This document shows positions 19,554 through 28,630 of a stretch of DNA of 64,000 bases, in pieces. How positions within the stretch are numbered: the stretch's first letter is position 1; every line of letters begins with the position of its first letter. Made by a program: the position numbers and the translations under genes. A model generated the notes under the pieces. It ran no database searches. It was not told the origin of the DNA and saw only the letters and a list, made by a program, of their open reading frames with translations. This DNA is from Martelella lutilitoris (GTDB taxonomy: Bacteria > Pseudomonadota > Alphaproteobacteria > Rhizobiales > Rhizobiaceae): the NCBI RefSeq assembly GCF_005924265.1, contig NZ_VCLB01000003.1:124001-188000 (forward strand), in the 5' to 3' direction.

Positions 19554-21146
19554 ATGGAACTGGACATCGTGGCGCTATCGCGCCTTCAATTTGCTATGAC
19601 GGCGCTATACCACTTTTTGTTTGTGCCGTTGACGCTGGGCCTTTCCATGATCGTTGCGATCATGGAGACGACCTACGTCATGACAGGCCGCAAGATTTGG
19701 CGGCAAATGACTAAATTCTGGGGGACGCTGTTCGGCATCAATTTCGTGCTCGGCGTATCGACCGGCATCGTGATGGAATTCCAGTTCGGCATGAACTGGA
19801 GCTATTACAGCCACTATGTCGGCGACATCTTCGGCGCGCCTCTCGCGATTGAAGGCCTGATGGCCTTCTTCCTCGAAGCAACCTTTGTGGGCCTGTTCTT
19901 CTTCGGCTGGGACCGCATGTCGCGGGTTGCCCATCTGATCACCACCTGGTGCGTGGCCATCGGCTCGAACCTCTCGGCTCTGTGGATCCTGATCGCCAAT
20001 GGCTGGATGCAGAACCCGGTCGGCTCGACCTTCAACCCGGTCACGATGCGCATGGAGGTTTCGAACTTCTTCGCCGTTCTGACCAATCCGGTCGCCCAGG
20101 CCAAGTTCGTCCACACCGTTTCGGCCGGTTATGTCACCGCTTCGGTCTTCGTGCTCGGCGTTTCAGCCTGGTACGTGCTGAAGGGCCGGCATTCCGAGCT
20201 TGCCAAGCGGTCGATGACGGTAGCCTGTTCCTTCGGCCTGGCCGCTGCCCTTTCGGTGGTCGTGCTGGGTGACGAAAGCGGCTATCTGACAACCGAACAC
20301 CAGAAGATGAAGCTGGCGGCAATCGAATCCATGTGGGAAACCGAGCCGGCGCCCGCCTCCTTCACCCTGTTCGGCATACCCGACACGCAGGACCGCGAGA
20401 CGCATTACGCCGTCAGGATCCCGTGGGTCATGGGCCTGATCGGCACGCGATCGCTCGACACGCCGATCGAGGGCATCAACGAACTGGTGGAAAGCGGCAA
20501 GACCCGCATCGAAAACGGCATCCAGGCCTATACCGCGCTCACCAATATGCGTCAGGCAATGGGATCCGGCACGCCGGATACGGCTGATCAGGCCGCCTTC
20601 GAACAGTATGGCAACGACCTCGGCTACGCCTATCTTCTGAAGCGTTTCGTCGATGATCCGAGCCAGGCGACGCCCGCCCAGATCGAACAGGCCGCAAACA
20701 GCCTCGTTCCGCCGGTCGGCACGCTGTTCTGGTCGTTCCGCATCATGGTCGGCTGTGGCTTCCTGTTCATCGCGGTCATGGCGACCTTCTTCTACCTGTC
20801 GGCCCGCCGTCGCCTCGATGCACATCGCTGGCTGCTGCATGTCGCGGTCTGGATCATTCCGCTGCCGTGGATTGCCGCAGAAGCGGGCTGGATCGTCGCC
20901 GAACTCGGCCGTCAGCCGTGGATCATCGAGGGCATCCTGCCGACGGCGCTTGCCGTCTCCAGCCTCGGTGCGGGCACGCTGCTTCTGACGCTCGCCGGCT
21001 TCGTCGCCATCTATACGGTGCTGTTCATCATCGAAATGGGCCTGATGCTCGCCGCGATCCGCAAGGGACCGCAGCCGGACAACGGACCCGAGATGCCTGT
21101 GCTCGGCTTCCGCCGCGTCCAGGGCACCATGACACCCGCGGAGTAA
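19554..21146 (+). CDS. cydA: cytochrome bd ubiquinol oxidase subunit I
   Basis: Quinol-oxidising subunit of the high-affinity terminal oxidase; it carries hemes b558, b595 and d. The length is 530 aa. His20 in ALYHFLF matches the heme ligand His19 of E. coli CydA. The Q-loop motif GDESGY is followed by HQKMKLAAIESMWETEPAPA, aligning with the quinol-binding Lys/Glu region of the long-Q-loop (E. coli-type) subfamily. The second-half GRQPWIIEGILPTALAVSS is also characteristic. The ATG at 19554 has GGGAGAG upstream; an ATG 39 bp earlier lacks family support. Confidence 0.97.
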   Translation: MELDIVALSRLQFAMTALYHFLFVPLTLGLSMIVAIMETTYVMTGRKIWRQMTKFWGTLFGINFVLGVSTGIVMEFQFGMNWSYYSHYVGDIFGAPLAIEGLMAFFLEATFVGLFFFGWDRMSRVAHLITTWCVAIGSNLSALWILIANGWMQNPVGSTFNPVTMRMEVSNFFAVLTNPVAQAKFVHTVSAGYVTASVFVLGVSAWYVLKGRHSELAKRSMTVACSFGLAAALSVVVLGDESGYLTTEHQKMKLAAIESMWETEPAPASFTLFGIPDTQDRETHYAVRIPWVMGLIGTRSLDTPIEGINELVESGKTRIENGIQAYTALTNMRQAMGSGTPDTADQAAFEQYGNDLGYAYLLKRFVDDPSQATPAQIEQAANSLVPPVGTLFWSFRIMVGCGFLFIAVMATFFYLSARRRLDAHRWLLHVAVWIIPLPWIAAEAGWIVAELGRQPWIIEGILPTALAVSSLGAGTLLLTLAGFVAIYTVLFIIEMGLMLAAIRKGPQPDNGPEMPVLGFRRVQGTMTPAE

Positions 21147-21152
21147 ATCATC

Positions 21153-22304
21153 ATGGTACTACACGATCTCATCTCCTACGAAGTCCTCCGCGTGATCTGG
21201 TGGCTGCTGCTCGGCGTTCTGCTGATCGGCTTCGCCATCATGGACGGCTTCGACCTCGGCACGGCAACGCTTCTGCCTTTCGTTGCCAAGGGTGACACCG
21301 AACGCCGCATCGTCGTCAACACGGTCGGCCCGGTCTGGGAAGGCAACCAGGTCTGGCTCATCCTCGGCGGCGGCGCCATCTTCGCCGCATGGCCGGCGAT
21401 CTACGCCGTGTCCTTCTCGGGCTTCTATCTTGCGATGTTCGCGATCCTCTTCGCGCTCATCCTGCGCCCGGTCGGCTTCAAGTATCGCTCCAAGCGCGAA
21501 AGCGCCACATGGCGCAATACCTGGGACTGGATGCTGTTCATCGGCGGCTTCGTGCCGACGCTGATCTTCGGCGTGGCGCTCGGCAATGTGTTGCAGGGCG
21601 TTCCCTTCCGGCTCGATGACGACCTTCGCATCTTCTACGACGGTTCGTTCTTCGGTCTTTTGAACCCCTTCGCGCTGCTGGCAGGCCTCGTCTGCGTCGC
21701 CATGCTTGTCATGCACGGCGCGGCCTACCTGTCGACCAAGACGGAAGGCCCGATCAACGACCGCGCCCGCGCCTATGGCTCGGTCTCCGCGCTCGCGCTG
21801 ATCGTGCTGTTCGCGCTCGCCGGCGTCTGGCTCTATTACGGCATTGACGGCTACGCCTATACCGGCGCCGTTGACGCCGCAGGACCTTCGAACCCGCTCC
21901 TGAACGACGTTGCCCGTGAACAGGGCGCCTGGTTCATCAACTACGGTCGCTATCCGTGGATGATGCTTGCGCCGGCGCTCGGCTTCCTCGGTGCGATCGG
22001 CGCCTTCATCGGGCTGAAGGGCTCCAAACCGGCGCTTGCCATGCTGTCGTCCTCGGCTGCCGTGTTCGGCGTCGTCGCTACGCCCGGCGTGGCGATGTTC
22101 CCCTTCATCCTGCCGTCGTCGGAGCAGCCCGCTGCAAGCCTGACGGCCTGGGATTCATCGTCGAGCCACCTGACGCTGTTCATCATGCTGGTCTGCGCCC
22201 TCATCTTCGTGCCGATCATCCTCGCCTACACGTCGTGGGTCTTCCACATCATGTGGGGCAAGGTGACCGACAAGGACATCAACGGCGGCGGACACGCCTA
22301 TTGA
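21153..22304 (+). CDS. cydB: cytochrome bd ubiquinol oxidase subunit II
   Basis: Structural partner of CydA in the inner membrane. The 383-residue protein starts with a helix then GFAIMDGFDLGTATLLPF, and carries GPVWEGNQVWLILGGGAIFAAWP near residues 55-77 (split), the hallmark of CydB. The C-terminus has the WDSSSSHLTLFIML motif. It starts 6 bp after cydA. The order cydA-cydB-cydX is the standard bd-I type operon. Confidence 0.97.
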   Translation: MVLHDLISYEVLRVIWWLLLGVLLIGFAIMDGFDLGTATLLPFVAKGDTERRIVVNTVGPVWEGNQVWLILGGGAIFAAWPAIYAVSFSGFYLAMFAILFALILRPVGFKYRSKRESATWRNTWDWMLFIGGFVPTLIFGVALGNVLQGVPFRLDDDLRIFYDGSFFGLLNPFALLAGLVCVAMLVMHGAAYLSTKTEGPINDRARAYGSVSALALIVLFALAGVWLYYGIDGYAYTGAVDAAGPSNPLLNDVAREQGAWFINYGRYPWMMLAPALGFLGAIGAFIGLKGSKPALAMLSSSAAVFGVVATPGVAMFPFILPSSEQPAASLTAWDSSSSHLTLFIMLVCALIFVPIILAYTSWVFHIMWGKVTDKDINGGGHAY

Positions 22305-22370
22305 TCACCGAGGCAGGGCCGCGCCTCCCAAAGGAGCGGCCCGCCCCGACCGAAACACAAGGAGTTTCAA

Positions 22371-22493
22371 ATGTGGTATTTCGCATGGATCCTCGGCCTG
22401 CCGCTCGCCGCTCTTTTCGCGGTGCTCAACGCGATGTGGTACGAGTTGATGGATGACCGCGCCAAGGAGCGCCAGAGCCAGAAGCAGGGCTGA
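22371..22493 (+). CDS. cydX: cytochrome bd-I oxidase small subunit CydX
   Basis: A 40-residue single-helix protein; its N-terminus MWYFAWILG is identical to the start of E. coli CydX. CydX binds CydA and stabilises the heme b595/d site. The ATG has an excellent AAGGAG ribosome-binding site 6 bp upstream and lies 66 bp after cydB. The charged C-terminal tail (MDDRAKERQSQKQG) faces the cytoplasm by family topology. It is short enough for automatic callers to miss. Confidence 0.93.
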   Translation: MWYFAWILGLPLAALFAVLNAMWYELMDDRAKERQSQKQG

Positions 22494-22511
22494 TACATCC
22501 CTGTCGCACTG

Positions 22512-22557
22512 AAAAAAAGCCCGGGTCTGCCAAGCGCAGGCCCGGGCTTTTGGTTTC
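22512..22557. terminator. Bidirectional terminator between cydX and ccmG
   Basis: A 16-bp stem (22515-22530 with 22536-22551, one G:T pair) closes over a 5-nt loop. It has As on the left and Ts on the right, so it can stop transcripts from both sides. cydX ends 19 bp before it, and ccmG ends just beyond it on the minus strand. Confidence 0.93.
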
Positions 22558-22570
22558 GTCGGGTTTGGTA

Positions 22571-23170
22571 TCAGTTCATCAGCCGCGAGGCCGGGCCGAT
22601 CGAGCGATTGATCACGGGAAGGATTTCCCGTTCATAGGAAACGGCATCGATCGGACCGACCTTCTTGAAGATGATCGTACCGTCCGGCCCGACGACGAAA
22701 GTCTCGGGAATGCCGTATACGCCCCAGTCGATCGCGGCCGCGCCGCGCCGGTCGACGCCGATCGCGGCATAGGGATTGCCGAGCTCGCCCAGGAACCGCA
22801 GGGCGTTATCGGGATTGTCCTTGTAGTTGATGCCGACGACATTGATCTCGGGATCCTCCGAGAGCTCCATCAGAAACGGATGCTCTTGCCGGCAGGGCAC
22901 GCACCAGGAGGCAAACACATTGACCAGGGTGAACTTGCCGGCGATCTCGGCATCGGTCAGCGCCGGCAGACCGCTGCCTTCAAGCGGCGGCAGATCAAGC
23001 GTGGGGGCCATCTTGCCAATGAGCACGGACGGGATCTCCTGAGGATCGCGACCGGACAGGATCTGCCAGCCGAAGACGGCGAACAGCGCGGCGACCACGA
23101 TCAGCGGCACGGCCGCCATCAGATAGCGCCTGTTGCCCCTTCCCTGTCCCGCATTCTCTTCTTCGCTCAT
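22571..23170 (-). CDS. ccmG: cytochrome c maturation thiol:disulfide oxidoreductase CcmG/DsbE
   Basis: Membrane-anchored periplasmic thioredoxin that reduces apocytochrome c or CcmH before heme attachment. It has 199 residues with one TM segment at about 17-37 and an active site FASWCVPCRQEHP with Cys90 and Cys93. The acidic GVYGIPETFVVGPDG loop holds the cis-proline. Its ATG overlaps the ccmD stop (ATGA). It is the last gene of ccmABCDG; ccmE, ccmF and ccmH are not in this window. Confidence 0.95.
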   Translation of the reverse strand: MSEEENAGQGRGNRRYLMAAVPLIVVAALFAVFGWQILSGRDPQEIPSVLIGKMAPTLDLPPLEGSGLPALTDAEIAGKFTLVNVFASWCVPCRQEHPFLMELSEDPEINVVGINYKDNPDNALRFLGELGNPYAAIGVDRRGAAAIDWGVYGIPETFVVGPDGTIIFKKVGPIDAVSYEREILPVINRSIGPASRLMN

Positions 23171-23328
23171 GCGCCCTTGCCTGCGCTGCGGCGCCGCGCG
23201 CCGGCCTTTTCAAGGGCAGCGAGTTCGCGCCGGCGGGCGCGGCCGTCCAGCACCAGCCAGGCGACAAGCCCGGCAAAGACCAGCGCCGTCGCGCCATAGG
23301 CGGCGGAAATAAAGAAGGCGTGGCTCAT
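23167..23328 (-). CDS. ccmD: heme exporter protein CcmD
   Basis: A 53-residue single-helix protein. It reads MSHAFFISAAYGATALVF, then a hydrophobic stretch, then the basic tail RARRRELAALEKAGARRR; the layout of a short helix followed by an Arg-rich RRxELxxLE tail is typical of CcmD. CcmD is needed to release holo-CcmE from the CcmABC complex. It overlaps ccmC by 4 bp upstream and ccmG by 4 bp downstream, so all three are translationally coupled. Confidence 0.9.
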   Translation of the reverse strand: MSHAFFISAAYGATALVFAGLVAWLVLDGRARRRELAALEKAGARRRSAGKGA

Positions 23329-24110
23329 TCCTGCTCCCTCGGTTGCGGGCGCATCGCGTCCTCCACACGGCTCGCCGCGATCCTGCGCATGGCCGCGACC
23401 CGGCGGCGGTAGATCTCGTTGCGCATGGCGGCAAGATGCATGGTGAAAAAGGCAAAACTATAGGCAAGCGCCATGACAGCGAGCGGCCACAGGAAAACAG
23501 GATCGATGGTCGGCCCGTCGAGCCGGATCACGCTTGCCGGCTGGTGCAGCGTGTTCCACCAGTCGACGGAAAACTTGATGATCGGGATGTTGATGACGCC
23601 GATGAGGATCAGGATCGCCGAAAGCCGGGCCGCGCGCTGCGGCTCGTCGACGGCGCGGTTGAGCGCGATGATGCCGAGATACATCAAAAACAGGATGAAG
23701 ACCGAGGTGAGCCGTGCGTCCCACACCCACCATGCGCCCCACATCGGCTTGCCCCAGAGCGAGCCGGTCAGAAGCGCCAGGAAGGTGAAGGCCGCGCCGA
23801 TGGGGGCTGCCGCCTTGTGGGCGACATCGGCCAGCGGATGACGCCAGACCAGCGTGCCGAGCGCTGCCGCCGCCATCACCATGTAGCACATCATCGAAAG
23901 CCAGGCGGCGGGCACATGGATATACATGATCCGCACCGTATTGCCCTGCTGGTAATCCCCTTCCGACGTCAGGGAAAGATAAAGCCCGACGGCAAAGAGG
24001 ATGAGCGTGATCGCGATCATGAACGGCATGACGCGGCCGACGAGCGTGAGGAAACGCGTCGGGTTCGCAAGACCCGCAATCATTCCCGTCTTTGGCTTCA
24101 TCTCGTTCAA
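23325..24110 (-). CDS. ccmC: heme ABC transporter permease CcmC
   Basis: Six-helix membrane protein that presents heme to CcmE. The tryptophan-rich heme-handling motif is visible as WGAWWVWDARLTS near residue 135. The start is uncertain. The TTG at 24110 lies 5 bp behind GGAGGT, the best ribosome-binding site. The ATG at 24101 is also possible. A TTG at 24146 would overlap the ccmB stop as TTGA and add 12 residues. Length is 261 aa with the chosen start. Its stop overlaps the ccmD start by 4 bp. Confidence 0.94.
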   Translation of the reverse strand: MNEMKPKTGMIAGLANPTRFLTLVGRVMPFMIAITLILFAVGLYLSLTSEGDYQQGNTVRIMYIHVPAAWLSMMCYMVMAAAALGTLVWRHPLADVAHKAAAPIGAAFTFLALLTGSLWGKPMWGAWWVWDARLTSVFILFLMYLGIIALNRAVDEPQRAARLSAILILIGVINIPIIKFSVDWWNTLHQPASVIRLDGPTIDPVFLWPLAVMALAYSFAFFTMHLAAMRNEIYRRRVAAMRRIAASRVEDAMRPQPREQE

Positions 24111-24142
24111 ATCCGACCTCCAGGCTCTCAATCGGGTTTCGC

Positions 24143-24802
24143 TCAATCATCGCCCTGACGCAAGGCCAGGCTTGCGGCAAGGGGCCCGACAACCGCAAAA
24201 AACAGCGTGAGCGCGATGAGGATCAGGAAGGGCGGCAAAAATGCCTCGATCTCGGAGGTCGCCGCATAGCTTGCCCCGACCCCGAAGATCAGCACGGGGA
24301 TCGACAGCGGCAGGATCAGGATCGGCACCAGAAGCCCGCCGCGCGGCAGCGACACCGCAATCGCCGCACCGGCCGCGCCGATGAAGGTGATGGCGGGCGA
24401 TCCGACAAGCAGCGTGATAAAGGCCGCGCCAAGGCCCGCCGGGCCGACATTCATCAAAAGCCCCATGATCGGCGACAGGACAACGAGCGGCAGCACATAG
24501 GCCGTCCAGTGCGCCAGGCATTTGACCAGAACGATTAGCACCAGCGGCTCGTCCTGCATTTTCAGAAGGTCGAGCGAGCCATCGTCCCGTTCGGCGCGAA
24601 ACAGCCGGTCGAGCCCGATCAGAGTCGACAGCAGCACCGCGATCCAGACGATTGCCGGGCCGATGCGCGCAAGCAAGGCCAGATCGGGGCCGACGCCGAA
24701 GGGCACGGTGGCGACCACGCAGAGGAAGAACAACAGCCCGACCAGCGCTCCGCCGCCGGCGCGCAAGGCAAGGATCACATCGCGGCGGTAAAGCGCGCCC
24801 AT
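24143..24802 (-). CDS. ccmB: heme exporter permease CcmB
   Basis: Membrane subunit of the CcmAB ATPase that drives release of holo-CcmE. The 219-residue protein has about six TM segments; RAERDDGSLDLLKMQDEPL near 70-88 is the conserved cytoplasmic loop that contacts CcmA, and IPVLIFGVGA is in the last third. It starts 3 bp after the ccmA stop. Confidence 0.94.
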   Translation of the reverse strand: MGALYRRDVILALRAGGGALVGLLFFLCVVATVPFGVGPDLALLARIGPAIVWIAVLLSTLIGLDRLFRAERDDGSLDLLKMQDEPLVLIVLVKCLAHWTAYVLPLVVLSPIMGLLMNVGPAGLGAAFITLLVGSPAITFIGAAGAAIAVSLPRGGLLVPILILPLSIPVLIFGVGASYAATSEIEAFLPPFLILIALTLFFAVVGPLAASLALRQGDD

Positions 24803-24805
24803 GGT

Positions 24806-25468
24806 CTAGAACGCCTCCGCCATGAAAGGGTCTGCAACAAGGCGCGTGGGGCCGGTGAACGCCATCGCCTCAGCGGCCTCAAGGCCGAGCGGCTCATGGG
24901 TCGCGGCAATGATGATGCCACCCTTGCCAAGGTGGCTGTTCATCAGCGTGGCGACCGTCTCCCTGGCGGCCTTGTCGAGGGCTGCCGTCGGCTCGTCCAG
25001 CAGCCAGACCGGGCGCCAGGCAACCAGAAGACGGGCGAAGGCGATGCGGCGTTTCTGCCCTGCCGAAAGGTAGGCAAAGGGAAGATCGAGCACGCCTTCC
25101 AGACCGACAGCGTCGGCGGCCTCTTCCGGGTCCAAGCCCGCGCCCCCTTCAAAATCCCCCAGGATCCGTTTCCAGACGGCCAGATTTTCACGCGCGGTCA
25201 GCTCCGGCTTCATGGCGTTCTGGTGCGCGAGATAATGGGCGGCAAAGGCGAGCGGCAATGCGGTTTCGTTCTCGCCGATGAAATGGGCATGGCCGCCAGT
25301 CTTTCCGACAAGCCCCAGAAGCGCGCGCAACGCCGTCGATTTGCCCGCGCCGTTTGGCCCGGTGAAGACCATGCTCTGACCTGCGGATAGCGTAAGCGAC
25401 AAATTGCTGAAAATCAGCATGTCGCCCCGGCTGACCGAAAGGCCTGCAGCCTCTATGCGCAAAGCCAT
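24806..25468 (-). CDS. ccmA: heme exporter ATP-binding protein CcmA
   Basis: ABC-type ATPase of the CcmABCD heme-handling complex. The length is 220 aa. Walker A TGPNGAGKSTALR lies near residues 36-48, the signature region YLSAGQKRRIAFARLLV near 130, and Walker B WLLDEPTAALD near 150. The ATG at 25468 has GGGGAGC upstream on the minus strand; a seven-codon upstream extension is not needed. It is the first gene of ccmABCDG and diverges from acnA across 279 bp. Confidence 0.95.
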   Translation of the reverse strand: MALRIEAAGLSVSRGDMLIFSNLSLTLSAGQSMVFTGPNGAGKSTALRALLGLVGKTGGHAHFIGENETALPLAFAAHYLAHQNAMKPELTARENLAVWKRILGDFEGGAGLDPEEAADAVGLEGVLDLPFAYLSAGQKRRIAFARLLVAWRPVWLLDEPTAALDKAARETVATLMNSHLGKGGIIIAATHEPLGLEAAEAMAFTGPTRLVADPFMAEAF

Positions 25469-25548
25469 TTGCTCCCCTTCGCCGGACACGACAGCCCGCA
25501 GAACTTGCCGGTTGCTAAAAAAAATTTAAATTTCAACCATTGTTTATC

Positions 25549-25577
25549 TGGCACCTTTCTTAGAAATTATCTATACA
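25549..25577 (+). promoter_or_regulatory. Possible acnA promoter with TTTCTTAGAAA palindrome
   Basis: TGGCAC (25549-25554) is 17 bp before TATACA (25572-25577). Between them lies the odd-centred palindrome TTTCTTAGAAA (25556-25566). This would give acnA an untranslated leader of about 160 nt. The -35 match is poor, so the call is tentative. Confidence 0.35.
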
Positions 25578-25747
25578 ATGCGCAACCACGCCAGCGGCCG
25601 GCGTGAAACACATCCTTGTGCCGAACTTGAGGTCTTTCGGCCTCACGTGCGGACAGCGGAAATGGTCGCACCCGCATCCTGATGTCGTAAGTACATAGGC
25701 GTTCGCACGGCTAGTCTTGGCCAATCAGAATGAGCGGGGTTTTATCC

Positions 25748-28441
25748 GTGGCTAAATCACTCGACAGTTTTGAATGTCGCTCCACACTCGATGTGGACGG
25801 CAAAGAGTATGTTTACTACAGCCTGCCAAAGGCTGAAGCGAACGGGCTCGAAGGCATCTCGAAGCTTCCCTTCTCCATGAAGGTGCTTCTGGAAAATCTT
25901 CTTCGCAACGAAGACGGCCGTTCGGTTACCAAAGACGACATCATCGCTGTCGCCAAGTGGCTCAATGACAAGGGCACGGCCGGCGCCGAAATCGCCTACC
26001 GCCCGGCCCGCGTCCTGATGCAGGACTTCACCGGCGTTCCCGCCGTCGTCGACCTTGCCGCCATGCGCGACGGCATCGTCAATCTCGGCGGCGACCCGGA
26101 AAAGATCAATCCGCTGGTTCCCGTCGACCTCGTCATCGACCACTCGGTCATCGTTGACGAATTCGGCACGCCGCAAGCCTTCGCCCACAACGTCGAATAT
26201 GAGTACAAGCGCAACGGCGAACGCTACCGCTTCCTGAAATGGGGCCAGCAGGCGTTCAAGAACTTCCGCGTCGTGCCCCCCGGCACCGGCATCTGTCACC
26301 AGGTGAACCTCGAATATCTCGGCCAGACCGTCTGGACCAAGGAAGAGGACGGTTCCGAGATCGCCTATCCCGACACCTGCGTCGGCACCGACAGCCACAC
26401 CACGATGATCAACGGTCTCGGCGTTCTCGGCTGGGGCGTTGGCGGTATCGAAGCCGAAGCCGCCATGCTCGGCCAGCCGGTCTCGATGTTGCTGCCGGAA
26501 GTCATCGGCTTCAAGCTGACGGGCGAGCTGAAGGAAGGCGTGACCGCGACCGACCTCGTGCTGACCGTGGTCCAGATGCTGCGCAAGAAGGGCGTTGTCT
26601 CCAAATTTGTCGAATTCTACGGCGCCGGCCTTGATTCCATGTCGCTCGCCGACCGCGCCACGATCGGCAATATGGGTCCGGAATACGGCGCCACCTGCGG
26701 CTTCTTCCCCGTCGACTTCGAAACCCTGCGCTACCTTGATATGTCGGGACGCACGAAGGAGCGCATCGCGCTGGTCGACGCCTATTCCAAGGCGCAGGGC
26801 ATGTACCGCGAATCGGGCGGCGAGGATCCGGTCTTCACCGACACGCTGGAACTCGACCTCGGCGATGTGGTCCCCTCCATGGCCGGCCCGAAGCGTCCGG
26901 AAGGCCGCATCGCGCTGGAAAACATCGCCTCCGGCTTCGCCGACGCGATGGTCAACATGTACAACAAGGATGAGGGCGAGCTTGAGAAGCGCTACGCCGT
27001 CGAGGGCACGGATTACGACCTCGGCCACGGCGATGTCGCCATTGCCGCCATCACCTCGTGCACCAACACCTCGAACCCGTCCGTGCTGATCGCAGCCGGC
27101 CTTCTCGCCCGCAACGCTGTTGCCAAGGGGCTGAAGACCAAGCCGTGGGTCAAGACCTCGCTCGCGCCCGGATCCCAGGTCGTTGCCGAGTATCTGGAAA
27201 AGGCTGGCCTTCAGAAGGATCTCGACGCGCTCGGCTTCAATCTCGTCGGCTTCGGCTGCACCACCTGCATCGGCAATTCCGGCCCGCTTCCGGCCCCGGT
27301 CTCCAAGACCATCAACGACAAGGGCCTGATCGCCGCCGGCGTTCTCTCCGGCAACCGCAACTTCGAGGGCCGCATCTCCCCGGACGTTCAGGCGAACTAC
27401 CTGGCTTCCCCGCCGCTGGTCGTCGCCCATGCGCTGGCCGGCACCGTGACCAAGGACCTGACCACCGAACCGCTCGGCGAGGACAAGGACGGCAACCCGG
27501 TCTATCTCAAGGACATCTGGCCGTCCTCTAAGGAAGTGCAGGAGACGATCGAGAAATACGTCACCCGCGAGCTTTACGAAAGCAAGTATGCGGACGTCTT
27601 CAAGGGCGATGAAAACTGGCAGGCGGTCAAGATTCCCGACGGCCAGACCTATGCCTGGGACGACAATTCGACCTATGTCCAGAACCCGCCTTACTTCGTT
27701 GGCATGGGCAAGACGCCAACCACCGTTTCCGACATCAAGGACGCCCGCATCCTCGGTCTCTTCGGCGACAAGATCACCACCGACCACATCTCGCCGGCCG
27801 GTTCGATCAAGGCGCAGTCGCCTGCTGGCGAATATCTGATGAGCCACGATGTGGCGGTTGCCGACTTCAACCAGTACGGCACGCGGCGCGGCAATCACGA
27901 AGTGATGATGCGCGGCACCTTCGCCAATATCCGTATCCGCAACCACATGCTTGGGCCGAACGGCAAGGAAGGCGGCTACACCATCCACTATCCGTCCAAG
28001 GAAGAGATGTCGATCTTCGACGCGGCCATGGAATACAAGAAGGAAGGCGTTCCGCTGGTCATCTTCGCCGGCGGCGAATATGGCAACGGCTCCTCGCGCG
28101 ACTGGGCGGCCAAGGGCACCAACCTCTTGGGCGTGCGCGCCGTGATCGCCGAGAGCTACGAGCGTATCCACCGCTCGAATCTCGTCGGCATGGGCGTCAT
28201 CCCGTTCACGCTGGAAGACGGCGCGAGCTGGGAAAGCCTCGGCCTGAAGGGCGACGAGACCGTCTCGATCGAAGGCCTCGCCGACATCAAGCCGCGCGAG
28301 AAGAAGGTCGCCAAGGTGACCTTTGCCGACGGCACGGTCAAGGACGTCCCGATCCTCTGCCGCATCGATACGCTCGACGAACTCACCTACGTCAACAATG
28401 GCGGCATCCTGCAGACGGTGCTGCGCGATCTGGCCGCCTGA
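25748..28441 (+). CDS. acnA: aconitate hydratase A
   Basis: Isomerises citrate to isocitrate in the TCA cycle and contains a [4Fe-4S] cluster. With the GTG at 25748 the protein begins [14 protein letters not shown], the usual rhizobial N-terminus, and has 897 residues. The cluster cysteines are Cys438 ([10 protein letters not shown]), Cys504 and Cys507 ([12 protein letters not shown]), closely matching E. coli AcnA. The swivelling domain ends with [16 protein letters not shown]. An in-frame ATG at 25730 would add six residues but has no better ribosome-binding site. It is monocistronic with its own terminator. Confidence 0.96.
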   Translation: MAKSLDSFECRSTLDVDGKEYVYYSLPKAEANGLEGISKLPFSMKVLLENLLRNEDGRSVTKDDIIAVAKWLNDKGTAGAEIAYRPARVLMQDFTGVPAVVDLAAMRDGIVNLGGDPEKINPLVPVDLVIDHSVIVDEFGTPQAFAHNVEYEYKRNGERYRFLKWGQQAFKNFRVVPPGTGICHQVNLEYLGQTVWTKEEDGSEIAYPDTCVGTDSHTTMINGLGVLGWGVGGIEAEAAMLGQPVSMLLPEVIGFKLTGELKEGVTATDLVLTVVQMLRKKGVVSKFVEFYGAGLDSMSLADRATIGNMGPEYGATCGFFPVDFETLRYLDMSGRTKERIALVDAYSKAQGMYRESGGEDPVFTDTLELDLGDVVPSMAGPKRPEGRIALENIASGFADAMVNMYNKDEGELEKRYAVEGTDYDLGHGDVAIAAITSCTNTSNPSVLIAAGLLARNAVAKGLKTKPWVKTSLAPGSQVVAEYLEKAGLQKDLDALGFNLVGFGCTTCIGNSGPLPAPVSKTINDKGLIAAGVLSGNRNFEGRISPDVQANYLASPPLVVAHALAGTVTKDLTTEPLGEDKDGNPVYLKDIWPSSKEVQETIEKYVTRELYESKYADVFKGDENWQAVKIPDGQTYAWDDNSTYVQNPPYFVGMGKTPTTVSDIKDARILGLFGDKITTDHISPAGSIKAQSPAGEYLMSHDVAVADFNQYGTRRGNHEVMMRGTFANIRIRNHMLGPNGKEGGYTIHYPSKEEMSIFDAAMEYKKEGVPLVIFAGGEYGNGSSRDWAAKGTNLLGVRAVIAESYERIHRSNLVGMGVIPFTLEDGASWESLGLKGDETVSIEGLADIKPREKKVAKVTFADGTVKDVPILCRIDTLDELTYVNNGGILQTVLRDLAA

Positions 28442-28471
28442 TAAGGCCGCAGCCATTGATGTGAAATGAAG

Positions 28472-28500
28472 ACCGGGCGGCGCAAGCTGCCCGGTTTTGT
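28472..28500 (+). terminator. Rho-independent terminator after acnA
   Basis: A 10-bp stem, ACCGGGCGGC (28472-28481) with GCTGCCCGGT (28486-28495) and one G:T pair, closes a GCAA loop and runs into TTTT. It starts 30 bp after the acnA stop. Confidence 0.88.
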
Positions 28501-28630
28501 GTCTGACCTTCCCTCCTCTTTGTGTCTTCCTCTTGCTTGACACGAGGATCCAGGCGGTATGGGCAGGTTGTGTTGGGGCCATACGCCCTGTAACCCACGC
28601 CTCAAGCGCATTTTCAGGGAACCATCGAAC

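Noticed and set aside
25549-25566. Sigma-54 promoter before acnA from TGGCAC
   Set aside because: The required TGC element at the proper distance is absent; the following bases are CTTTCTTAG.
25757-28582. 941-codon open frame antisense to acnA
   Set aside because: Shadow of aconitase, whose cluster cysteines and active-site motifs are in the plus frame.
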